NCBI GenBank assembly: GCA_007922305.1
Contig: ML677455.1
Span: 501,166-565,165 of the forward strand
Length of the DNA: 64,000 bases
Origin: Dermatemys mawii
Taxonomy: Eukaryota > Chordata > Testudines > Dermatemydidae
Reading direction: 5' to 3'
The notes under the pieces are model-generated. The model made no database searches, was not told the DNA's origin, and saw nothing but the letters and a program-made list of their open reading frames with translations. A program made the translations under genes and the position numbers. This document shows, one piece after another, positions 54,090 through 64,000 of this stretch. The number at the start of each line of letters is the position of its first letter. Position 1 is the stretch's first letter.

Positions 54090-57000
54090 AGCTGAAGGCT
54101 CGTCGGCCGGGGAGGAGGGCGAGAGATCAGGACTAAGCCTCAGCCCCTCCCTCAGCCTCCTGGGTGCTGAATGGCTTGGAAAGGTCTCATCTTCCCAAGG
54201 TCTCTTCCCCTTCCCCCCCTCCCCCAAACCTTTTGCAATAAAACCAAAAACCCTTGCTCCGTCACATGGCCTGCGGGAACCAGACCCAAACCTCCCTTCC
54301 TCTCCGCTTTATCGTCAATCAGCGTGCAATTCCCCACCCCCGAATGTTTTTTTTCTTCCTGTTGTGTTTTTGTTACAAATGCGCCACAGGATGGTTCCAA
54401 GCAAACAATCCCTTTTCTAAAGCACGTTCTTCCCTGGCCTTCTGGGCGTTGCCCGGCGTCCTGGGCTGACAGGGGCAGGTGGCTGTTTTAAGGTGCCCTG
54501 TAACCATGAGGGTAGAGGTTCGGGGAGCTGAGGAAGCCAGGCCCTGTGTGCAGAACGCCTCCCGGCATTAGGGTGGTGTCCTTGGAGGGGGGAAGTGGGG
54601 TGAAGTGCAGAGCAGCCTTGCATCCAGCACAGTGGGATTGCAGAGGTGGGCCAGGTCTGGAGTGGGCCCGTTGCATCAGGGCACAGGGGGGGTAAGCTCA
54701 GACGGGCTTTGCGTCGTGCTGGAGCATCCCTAGCAGTCTGCGGCAGGACGTGAGCTCTCAGGCCGGTTCTGCCCACCTCTCTCCCTCCCCTGGGTGCAGT
54801 GACTGGGCTCTGCCTCTCCCCTGCAATTCCTAGTGCCTTCGTGGGATGGCGTCACCCAGGGAGTAACTCAGGCCGAGCTACTGAGACCCCCACCAGCAGG
54901 TCAGGCCTGGTTCCTTCAGGTTGTGACGCTTTACCTCACCCAAGTGCTGGCTTAATCCCCTGGCGTTGTGTTCACGTAGTACTCCCGCAGGAGGGCAGAT
55001 TCCCTGCCATTACGAGTGTATCTGTCTTTCCCCTCATGCCTCACCCCTGCCCTGAGCGGCCCCTGCCATCCCACACCATCTGGGCCCTCTCTGCTCGGGC
55101 TGCAGCCGCCAGCTTCTGTCTCTCCACTTCACAGGCCTCAGGTCCCCTGGGGGGATTGGTCAATCCAGCCCAGGCCTCCCTTCTTGGGCTGGGTGGGAAT
55201 AGCAGAGAGCAGCCTATGGAAGAGGGAGTGCCTCTTGCCCGATTCATCCCAGCCCCTACCCCAGCTGGTGGATGGAATCGTCTCAAATCTACCTCAGAGG
55301 CCGCTTCTTTTATAAGACCGCCCTCTCTCGAGCCCTCGTTGGCTGCATAGGTTGGGAGGAGACGTGGGGGAATTGTTCGAGCACCCATTGATTAGGTCCA
55401 CTGCCCGGGAACAGCATCCACTGCCCTCTTCCAAATGGATGGAGCCGTGCGCTCTTGCAGTGCCATGTGCTGGTCAGGACTGGCCAGGTTGCCATGCAGC
55501 CGAGGGTATTTCTCTCCGTGGAAGGTCCTCGTAAGCCAGACTTTACAGTGGGCATGTTTCAGTGCAGTGAGGTGACTCGGCATTTCCCTTCTGCTTCGCT
55601 GCGGTGGGAGCTTCCCTCTCGGCAAAGCTGGCTCAGCTGCACTTTCTGCCGCTGCCCGGATGGGTAGCGTTTCCCTTTGGCTGAGCGTAGAGAGGGTGTC
55701 GCTGCTCCCAAAGAGACGGGGAGAGGCAGGCAGGGGCGAAGGGTCATGGATTCTCTTCTATTGCAGGTCGGGGTCAGGGTTCTTCCTTCCTAGCTGGGGT
55801 GAGTTACACGGGCTAGAATAAACCAACCAGGATGTTCCTGGCTTGTTTCATGCTCCTCCCTCTGGCCTTCCTTACTGGAAGCAATTGTAACTCGTGCTCT
55901 CCGGCCTTTTCATTTTTGGGGTGGTGAGGAACTGGCTGACTGTGCTGCTTTCACAGATCTTGTGTCCTCTCCACAACTGTTGTCTCCCCCACTGGCAACC
56001 CCTGAATGCAGCTGGTCAGGTTCCATTCCTTCCCCCAGCTCCCTAGGAGTTTTGAATGTTAAAGGAGGGCTACTAGCTGGCATTTCCCAAGGATCTTTCT
56101 CCCGCTCCCCCAGTATCCTGGAGCAGAGCACGAGGGAACACCTTGTGATTGTCCCTCCTTAGCCCGGGCTGGACAGATACGGAGCAAAGCCAGCACCTGG
56201 GTGGAGGGAGCTCTGCTATTGGAGGAGCAGCAGGACCGGGTGGGAAAGGAATGTTACACCAGCGAGAGAGAGCTGGGCCACCAAGCTCTTGGCCCCTGGG
56301 CCTAGCACAGTTCATCCTTCCATCTCTCCCCTTTCCCGTCTGCTCCCAGCCAGGAGGGGATCCCTACAGGGAGTGACTGCTCCCCAGATCCCTCCAGAGC
56401 CAGAGTGGGCCTTGCTCCTCTGACCTCAGTGACTTACTGCAGCTGGGGAGCCGAGCCTCCCGGTTAACGGGTGGCTTGTTGTCAGATCCAAATAAACTAA
56501 GCTGCTGAATGATTCCTCCCTCTGCCTGCCCTGCTCCAGGCAGCTTTTCCTTTGACAGCCTTTCCTCTGCAAGGCTGTAAAGTAGCTCATTGTTCTCCAT
56601 ATACCAAGTGCCTTACGTTGTGGTATAGTCTGTACTCTTGCCTAGGCGCGCCGTGCCCTCCGGCTCTGTGTGTGTGTATGTCGCGTGTTCCGTATTTAGA
56701 GTCAACGGGGAAAGGGACAGTTCACGCTGGAAATCGCCCCTTGTTTTCTGTGTCTCTTCGGTTTGTAAAATGGTTCTTTCCTCGGTGGCTACAATCCCCT
56801 TCCCTTTTTCTGCCTAGATCGGTCAGCCCCTGCAGTGATGTCCACTGGCTGCCATTTCACGGGCATCGCTGGGGTCATGTGTGGCTCCCAAACCTCCCAA
56901 TACAGGCACTCTTGCGCCTCTCTGCTCCAGTGCATTTACTGTCCCTGGCTCTGCAGTCACAGGTGCAGCCCTCCTTGCATTTCGTAGCAAACCAAAACTT

Positions 57001-58295
57001 CCTCTCTCTCCTGGGGAACCTGCTTCTCATAGCGATGGATTATTTTCTTTTCCTGTCTCTAGTGTTAACTCTTTCGTTGACCAATCCACGTGCAAAGGTG
57101 CAGAGAGCCAGGGAAAGGGGAGACCCGCTTCTCGAATGCGTCCTCTTCTTGGGCCCCATCCCACAAAGTGCTGCGCATCTTCTGCAACAGTTTGAGTGCC
57201 GCCAGCTGCTAGAAGGCCGAGGGCACTCAAGAGCATGTGGAATTGGGCCCCGGGTCCCGGATTCAGTGTTATAGCACCGCCACTCCACTCCCTCCTGGGT
57301 TATGCAATAACCCGCCTGGATCATGGTCACTCCTGTAGTGCTTCCATCTGTCACCAACCCCTGGGAGGGGAGGGTCCCTGAGATGAGGTCAAGTTGCGAT
57401 AATTGCAGGGAGCACAGAACGCCTCCTGACCCGGGCTGTGGCAAAGTCTCTAAAGAACCAGCAGTTCTCCCTCTCTCCTTGTCCCAGATGGGTCTTAGAG
57501 AGGTGGATGTTGGGGAGAATGTAGCATTTTGCAGATCATTATCTTTTTAAAAGCTTGTTGAATGAATCTTCCTCGCTCAGTGGGGCATTAAAGTTTGTAT
57601 TTTTGTGGGATGACTTTTTCCTACCTATCATGCACAGGTATAGCGAATAAGGGATGGGTTTCTCCCTGGTTTTTATATTAAGTGGAGGATGGTCTCTCTT
57701 CAGAACCAGTCATGAAATCTGTAGATGGGTGGTCTTCATTCCAGTGGACTGGAGTTACAGCTATATATGACTGTGGAGTCCAGAAGCTGACTTCTGTCTA
57801 CAGTAGATGGCGTCTACAGCTGTCTGACTGTACAGCTATAGCAGCTCCTTTTTGTGACCTTTGAGTGCATGACAGATGGCTCGAGATGGCAGTCTTTATA
57901 TTGATGCTTTAAACTGGTTCACTTGTCTCCCTATGCCCTGTGTACTTCTTGCCAGAGGGAGGGATGGACACAAGACACACAGTTTGGGTGGGTGCTTCTA
58001 TCTGTCTTTTTAACCTGTTTAATTCTAAGGACCAAACTTCAACAAAGAAACTCAAGGAAAATTCTGTTCTTCCATATTTATGCTTTAGTGCAAATGTTCT
58101 CTTCCTTTGTTGTGTATTTTAGTTTGGTTTTGGGGGGGTTGGTTTTTTGGATAACCATTTCAACTCCCCACCAACACGTTTTTATTCTTCCCCTGTCATT
58201 TAAAAAATAAAAAACAATTTTGTATGGAATTTTTTTTGTTAAATGGCTTTTGTGAACAAACTCAACAAAGATATTTTCTGAAATAATAAAAGGCA
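54090..58295 (+). other. TRAM2: probable long TRAM2 3'UTR with several poly(A) signals
   Basis: AATAAA occurs at 54237-54242, 55817-55822, 56491-56496, 58206-58211 and 58285-58290, and ATTAAA at 57587-57592. Human TRAM2 has a multi-kilobase 3'UTR from memory, and this region is notably free of recognisable SINE, LINE and MITE copies compared with the introns. That supports a long transcribed UTR ending near 58290 plus a short isoform ending after 54242. Confidence 0.55.
58285..58290 (+). terminator. TRAM2: candidate distal TRAM2 poly(A) signal AATAAA
   Basis: AATAAA in AT-rich context followed within 45 bp by a GT-rich run (58325-58338), a plausible downstream element. Confidence 0.5.
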
Positions 58296-59640
58296 TAGAA
58301 TCATCGACTGGTGCTTAACAATGATGTGTGTGTGTGTTTCCTCCATTTGCTAATACCTCATCGCTATGACTAGTTATTCTAGTGTTCCCAAAGTATGACA
58401 AAGCAGACCCACAGGGTATGGCAGAGAGGTGCAATCTGCTCCATTTGGTGTTTGATCTTCTGTCACAGACAACACATCTGCAGATGGTTGGCTCATTCCA
58501 TGGCTTGGACCTGTTCCATGGTTTGGGTGCACATATAGGGAAAGTGATTCCTGCCCAGGGTGCTGAGAAAGCAGGTGGATTCTGAAGGGTGATTCTATGG
58601 CTCGATGCACCAGTGGCCTGTGCTAAGGGCCGCTGACGTCTATGGAAAGACTCACTGTGATTACAGCAGGCTGGGGATTGGGCTGCAGCTGTGGACTTAG
58701 CGGTGAGGAGGGCTGGAAGCAGATTCTAGAAGCTGAGGAGGAGCAGAGATGGCCCAGTGGTGGCCTTGTCGATGTTCTGAATAAGGAATGACACAGATTG
58801 CCCTGGTAGGCGAGACCCTAACCTAGACGTTGGGAGCTGGTGTGTGGCTGAGTCATGTGTGGTTGTGTGTTGGGATTCTCGAGTATCCAAGAGGAAATGG
58901 AAAACCTCCCCACACACCCCCAAAAAGGGACGGATAAAATAAGCATTTTGCTCAGAAAGGGTGCCTAATGGGGGACACCTGCATGGTCTCTGTCCTAGCT
59001 GCTCCTCAGGTGCACTGGGCATCCCACTGGTGCGGCTGGCTGGCTGACCTAGGGCCCAATGGGGGTGGGTGGGTCTGTGGCAGCTTTCTTCATGTAAGGG
59101 GGAGCGACCAGACTTTTTAAACAGGGTGAGTGTGGTGTAGACTATGTATCTAAATCCATTCTCCTGTAACATCAACCTCCATTCGGATTGCAAGACCGAT
59201 GTCAGGCCTGCCTGTACGGAAATCGCTGTCACAGACCGCACAAGAGCACAGCGCTAAATTCCGTTTTAAGCCCACAGAATGTTGTTATTTTGATCCTCTG
59301 CTTTAATCCTCAGCTACTGAGGCCACTTGGGGTGTGTGTGTGTGTGTGTGTATTCACAGCAGACACACGTATCTGCCATTTTGCAGTAGACATGGCTGCT
59401 GGGGTACGGATACCAGAGCACCTCCCACAATGGGGCCCTGCTGCATGGCTGGGGCTTTTAGGCCCTTCTGCAGCAAAATAATCAATTAAAATGGTATGCA
59501 GCTGTTTTGTGCTTCTCAGGAGATTTAATTAGTCCCCTTCAGGCCATCTGTAGGAAAGGCCTGGAGCTCTCAATCCATCCAGTACACCCCGTCCCACTTC
59601 AGAGCCCAGGAAGAGACAACCTGGAACAATGCAGAGTCGT
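58296..59640. other. convergent intergenic spacer
   Basis: Separates the TRAM2 3' end from the EFHC1 3' end. It holds a (GT)n run at about 59332-59351. Part may belong to the EFHC1 3'UTR. Confidence 0.45.
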
Positions 59641-59643
59641 TTC

Positions 59644-59649
59644 TTTAAT
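59644..59649 (-). terminator. EFHC1: candidate EFHC1 poly(A) signal (ATTAAA on the - strand)
   Basis: TTTAAT on the + strand, i.e. ATTAAA reading leftward, about 230 bp past the EFHC1 stop. Another ATTAAA is at 59524-59529. Confidence 0.35.
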
Positions 59650-59875
59650 ATAAATGAAGCTTTTTCTACAGGCTCTTCTTGCAGGCCCAGCATTTGGGCC
59701 GTTGAGCTCAGTGAGGCAGGAAGGTAAGTGGGGCGGAGATGAGGTGACCTGGTGCCGAAGGGCCGAGCAGCGCTAAATGAAGCGACGGGGGGAGTCTAGA
59801 GGTACAACATTCGAATGTGTGTAATTTCAGCTGGGACAGTCTTGGCTGGTTTGTATCTCCCCTTCCGGAGGCAGC

Positions 59876-59947
59876 TCAGCAGGAGAACGCTCTGATGAAG
59901 TCATGGTAACTGATCTTGTTCTCCCCATGCGAACACAGACTGATCAG
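59876..59947 (-). CDS. EFHC1: EFHC1 last coding exon
   Basis: 72 nt. The - strand acceptor TTTCTTTTCCAG precedes LISLCSHGENKISYHDFIRA then FSC and a TGA stop at 59878-59876. Phase 0 at the start. Confidence 0.88.
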   Translation of the reverse strand: MISLCSHGENKISYHDFIRAFSC

Positions 59948-62900
59948 CTGGAAAAGAAATAGCAGTGTGAGGAGAGGAGAGAAGTATAGTCACATTTCCC
60001 TGAAGAATAATTCCAGTGAGCAGCTCCCGTGGGCCAGGACAAAGGGCCCTGTTCTTCCCCAAAAGGGAGCAACCCACTTACAGAAGAGGCAAACTTTCCC
60101 TTTTAATAAATAGCCCCATTCACGCAGGAGTAACCTGCCCCTTGAAGTTTCAACCCAGCTTCCTCATTCTAGCAGGAAGAAGCCAAATGTTCCCCAGCCT
60201 TCACCTACAGACCTCAGGGGAGCCACAGGAACTGAGAGGGACCCAAATGAGGGTGCCCCTTCTCTCTGCTATCCAGACACAGCTAAGGAACCGTTTCCCT
60301 GTGGCAGCAGCTCCCAGCCGCTGCCTAAAGGAAGCAGAGGGAACAGCATAAATGAACTGGCACCAGCTGTATTACCATCCCTGGGGGCTTTCAGGGGAGA
60401 AGTAGAGTTTTTAATGGGATAGCTAGTATCTCCTTTTTAATATCCTGGGATTATCATAATGCCTTTGAAAGATTTACTTGCCCTTCATCGCCTTGTTTGC
60501 ACAGTCACTTGTGATGGATACATAGCTGGTTAATTATTTTCTGGTTTGGAGGTAAGCATTAGCTGCTACTTGGTGCCTATTTTGAGCCCGTGGCTCTGAT
60601 ATCTAAACTAGGGCTCTAGCCTCCTTATGTATTACACAGCTAGACGGGAAGGGTAGTCCTGTGGCTAAGGCCCTGGCTTGGGACTCAAAGCTGAGTTCAA
60701 TTCCTGGCCTTGGCCAGGGTGACCTGGGGCATGTTGTTTAATCTGCTCTGAATCTCCGTTCTCCCACGTGTTAAAATGGGGTGAACAATCCCCTCCTCCC
60801 ATTACTTTGGGTATGGCAGGAAAAGACTCCTGCAGAATCTAGCACAGCAGGGCCCTGGTGATGAAAAAATCTTGTTGCCTTTACTGTAATACCAAAGAAA
60901 CAAGTCTTGCTCAAATGCATTGTGTTAAATCTGTTTGATCCCTTGGCTACCATACAGTCTAATTTTTGCCAAGTTGATTAAGAAAACAGGGGCCAGAGTC
61001 CCCAGGTTTTATACATTTCTTCAGATGGCATTGTCTTCTGCACTTACGTCTCTAACGGACGTAGTAGTGTATGCTGAGGAAACCCAAGTTACCATCTGTG
61101 TTGAACTATGTTTGGTTTCTTCCCTCAGACATGGTTCTTGGTCCTGTTTCCTGCGAGGCAGCCTATGATCTGTGTTGGCTTCTGCTCATGGCCCTGTAGC
61201 TGGATTGCCATGGACCCTTATTAGCTAAGCCCATAAGGTTATCCAGCCTTGGCGGAGGCCTGAGGTGGTGGTTGTGGAGATGCCATGCAGGCTTGGGCTT
61301 ACTGTACCTTCTCGGCAATTCAGCTGGGATGCGATACGCAAAGGCAATGGTTGATCAGAAGCTGCCCGGCAGGAAGCATATCTGTAGTGCCCGTGACAAC
61401 ATATCCATGGAGGAAGGCTAGTTACTTGGCTACCAGTGCTATCTTGGGGCCTACTTGGAACTGGATCCCTCCTCCCTCCCCCACCCCCCAGGCTTCTGTT
61501 TAATTCACACAGGAGTGAAATGGTTTTCACCTCAGGGTTTAAGGAATTCCTCCCATCTCTTGCTAGTCCCACTGCCAGTCTTCCTCTGGGTCCCTGAGCA
61601 GCGATGCTCCAGGAAGAGGGGGGATAGCACACAGTCTAGTTCATGGCATTGCCCGGGGATGGGGCTCTGCCAGCAATTGGGCTTGGCTGTCTTCTGTAAA
61701 TGGACAGGGAAACTCCTTTGGAAGAGCCAAGGCAAGCGAGAGAGGAGAGTGCTGCGTGCAGTATTAAGTGGCTCCCAGGTGAACATTTCGGCTAAAATCC
61801 AAACTCTGCACACACTGACCATGCTGCCTCCTGACCTTGTTAACCAGGGCGTCGCTGACCGGCAGGTTGAAGCGGTTGCAGAGGGCAAAGAACTCTGCCT
61901 TGTCAAGGAATCCGGAGCCATCCTTGTCGTGGTGAAGGAACGCCTCCCGCATGCTGCTGTTACTCAAGTAGTTATGGTGCTTCAACTGCTCTTGAACCTG
62001 CTTCACTAGCTCCTCTCGTTCCTGGCTGCCCGGCTCTGCTGCTAACTGGCTGTGGAGGAAGGAAGCAGGGAAATGACTTCATGTGGAAGTCAGACTTGAC
62101 ACACCTGAGGTAAGTCCTTCTCTCATGTGTTCCACCAACTAAAATCTCTGGTGGCCAGTCATGTTCCTGGGGTGGCCAGCCGTTCTCCCTGAATATATAC
62201 AGGCAGTCCTCAGACTTATGACGCAATTGGTTCCTGAACATCACGTCTTAAGTCGAAAACATTGTAACTCGACTTTCCCATAGGAACAATGCTGGATTGA
62301 GTGTCGTAATGTCAAAACGGATGTCATGAAGTTGAAACACAATGACCATTTATAAACGTAAGTGCCCTTCAACATAACTCCAATGTCGTAAAGTCGAGGA
62401 CTGCCTGTAGCAGGCTTCTAAAGACACACGCCTTTGAATAATACGGTTGCCTGCTTGGTGGACAGGACATTGGGCTGGAATTCAGGGGCCAAGAGGCCTC
62501 TGCCCAGTTCTGCCCCTTCCCCTTGTGCCTCTGTTTCTCTTCTCTCCTTTTGTCTGTCTTGTCTATTTGGAGTGTAAGCTCTTTGGGGCAGGGACTGTCT
62601 CCTTCTAAGCATTCATACAGGGCCAAGTGGCCCTGTTCTCAGCTGGAGCCTCTATGCGCTGCCATAAAAATCAAAGGCTGGAGCTCACAACAGCTAGGCG
62701 TTGTGGCATGGTCTCCCAAGGGATGGGATGGAAGCCCTAGCCCCAGGGAGAGGGGAGGTCGGGTCATATAAAAGAAGACGGGACAAAGCACTAGAAAATA
62801 GGTTAGGGTCCCAATCTTCACAGGCCCAGGAATGGCCCAAATGACCTAATAGCAATGGTAAGAGAACTGTCAGACTTCTCTTAGCCAAAGTGCAACAAGC

Positions 62901-63510
62901 AGCTGGTACTGGGAGCAGCCACTGTTACTGAGCGCTGCCGTCCTTCACAGAAGGAGGACTACTTGGCTGCTTCTACTCCTATTTCTGAAGAGAAATCTTT
63001 GCTGCAGGCCTTATGGCAGAGCCAATGCTCTCTAAGAGAAATATCGGCTCCTGGCCTGTGGCAGCCCCAGCTCAGCAGTTCTTATGTAAGCAGCCTTAGT
63101 GGTACCTTGCATACGCTGAGGCCCTTCTGGCTGTGCTCAAGGAGGGGTTCCCAGAGTGGAACAATCAGCGGATCAGTCATCAGCCAGCACTGCCCAGAGT
63201 AACAAACTAGAGCGTGGTACCATTGGTGAATGACACTCTATGCAATGTTGCACTAGGACGCACGGCGTTAGGGAAGCTACTGCACATAAATAAAAGCCAT
63301 TTGACCAGCTAAAAGTTGAATGGCTTATTAACCTCAGCTCTCCATACCTCTCGTGTGCTCGCCATTGAAACCTACCTCTCAGCTGCTTGTGCTGCCTTTC
63401 GGCGAGGGGCAAAGTAATCGCGCAGAGACTGCAACGTTGCTGCGGGGAAACTCTCGGCGTTGCTTTCCATGTAGTTCAAGACGTACTCATCAGCATCGGT
63501 GATGACAAAC
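59876..63510 (-). CDS. EFHC1: EFHC1 (myoclonin-1), C-terminal three exons (partial)
   Basis: Joined on the - strand: 63510-63376, 62049-61836, 59947-59876. The phases fit and about 140 residues are visible, ending in a TGA. EFHC1 is a DM10- and EF-hand-containing protein of ciliary doublet microtubules and the mitotic spindle. Visible here: the end of the third DM10 domain (FVITDADEYVLNYMES), a linker with charged helix, an EF-hand-like loop DKDGSGFLDKAEF, and a second degenerate EF-hand (GENKISYHDFI) before the C-terminus. The assignment to EFHC1 rather than EFHC2 rests on the convergent position next to TRAM2, the arrangement I recall for human 6p12. The remaining N-terminal exons lie beyond the right edge. 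Confidence 0.88.
59948..60654. other. EFHC1 last intron, nothing recognised
   Basis: No exon or confident repeat identified in this part. Confidence 0.35.
60655..60870 (+). repeat. tRNA-type SINE
   Basis: GTCCTGTGGCTAAGGCCCTG, TTGGGACTCAAAGCTGAGTT, CAATTCCTGGCCTTGG and a tail GAATCTAGCACAGCAGGGCC. Confidence 0.65.
60871..61835. other. EFHC1 last intron, nothing recognised
   Basis: No coding exon seen. A C-rich tract lies at about 61468-61492. Confidence 0.35.
61836..62049 (-). CDS. EFHC1: EFHC1 penultimate coding exon
   Basis: 214 nt between - strand acceptor TTCCTCCACAG and donor GTCAGG. Encodes a charged helix (EREELVKQVQEQLKHHNYLS) and an EF-hand with loop acids D-K-D-G-S-G and a closing E. 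One nt completes the codon from the previous exon. Confidence 0.9.
62200..62407. mobile_element. Tc1/mariner-like MITE in an EFHC1 intron
   Basis: 208 bp, left end CAGGCAGTCCTCAGACTTAT, right end GTCGAGGACTGCCTG, flanked on both sides by TA (62198-62199 and 62408-62409). That is the duplication expected of mariner-type elements. No transposase. Confidence 0.8.
62440..62660 (+). repeat. tRNA-type SINE
   Basis: GGACAGGACATTGGGCTGGA, ATTCAGGGGCCAAGAGGCCT, TTGTCTATTTGGAGTGTAAG, CTCTTTGGGGCAGGGACTGT and a tail GGAGCCTCTATGCGCTGCC. Confidence 0.75.
62661..63375. other. EFHC1 intron, nothing recognised
   Basis: No exon or confident repeat identified. Confidence 0.35.
63376..63510 (-). CDS. EFHC1: EFHC1 exon with the end of the third DM10 domain
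   Basis: 135 nt between - strand acceptor TTTAGCCACAG and donor GTAGGT. Encodes FVITDADEYVLNYMESNAES then ATLQSLRDYFAPRRKAAQ. One nt leads in and two nt lead out. Confidence 0.9.
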
Positions 63511-64000
63511 CTGTGGCTAAATACTGGGCAAGCAACAGCAAACCAAGTGTTACTTCCGTGTGTGGGCGAGTCACGTTACTGACACAGGAGAAGACAAGGT
63601 CCCTGCCCTGAGGAACTGGCAATGTCAGAGCCAAATCAGAGCAGTTCACACCATTTTTTCTTGTCTTGGTGTAGGAAAAGATGTCCATAAATTCTATGGG
63701 CATTTTGACTGTCAGGAGCCACTGAGTAAAGGTCTCAGGATTGGGCCCAGATGAATTATACATTGAACACTGTCTACTTTCTAACAGGCTTCAGGATCAG
63801 GGTTATTTTCCTCCATGGATGAGCTGATGGCCCAGGCTACAGGATTTCTTCTGCGCCAGTTGTCACGTTACAAAAATTATCTGGAATCATATAGATCATT
63901 GGTGCAAGTAAGGTCCTGTAGGGACACCAAATCTTAGGTAAAGGGGGTCATATAAGGTGTCTACGACCAGGTTATGGTCTACTGATTATGATTATGCTAT
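63511..64000. other. EFHC1 upstream intron, edge of window
   Basis: No further EFHC1 exon was recognised. The last 65 bp (GGTCATATAAGGTGTCTACG, CTGATTATGATTATGCTAT) resemble the start of a reptile LTR-type repeat that continues off the edge. Confidence 0.35.

Noticed and set aside
56552..57274. 240-residue ORF
   Set aside because: It lies in the probable TRAM2 3'UTR, shows no domain or conserved-looking pattern, and overlaps similar ORFs in other frames.

Overview
The window is a piece of vertebrate nuclear genome, not bacterial or viral. It has spliced genes with canonical GT/AG junctions, a CpG-island promoter, introns of up to 23 kb and dense old interspersed repeats (CR1 LINEs, tRNA-type SINEs, hAT/Harbinger/mariner-like MITEs, one LTR element). 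From memory of these repeat families, the set looks sauropsid and most like a turtle. That species call is inference and was not searched.

Layout. Bases 1-1053 hold the 3'-terminal coding part of an unrecognised + strand gene (350 codons open from the window edge). Bases 1054-11184 are non-coding and repeat-bearing, with one striking hairpin at 6835-6957. TRAM2 is complete on the + strand in 11 coding exons from 11610 to 54089. The exons join in frame to a 370-residue protein, the length of human TRAM2. Exon 1 lies in a CpG island; intron 1 (23 kb) begins with a C-rich minisatellite broken by a 400-N gap. Intron 2 carries a broken Ty3/gypsy-like LTR element. A probable 3'UTR with several poly(A) signals runs to about 58290. 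From 59876 to the right edge, on the - strand, are the last three coding exons of EFHC1 (end of the third DM10 domain, then a C-terminal EF-hand region). The two genes are convergent, as I recall for human 6p12.

Roles. TRAM2 is a multi-pass ER membrane protein of the TRAM/TLC family, associated with the translocon and linked to collagen biosynthesis. EFHC1 is a ciliary/axonemal microtubule-associated protein. They share a locus, not a pathway.

I found no CRISPR array, operon, tRNA/rRNA gene or new defence-like system. The most interesting items are the unassigned ORF, the long hairpin, the minisatellite beside the TRAM2 exon 1 donor, an in-frame open intron 6, and several nested transposon insertions whose target-site duplications can be read directly.
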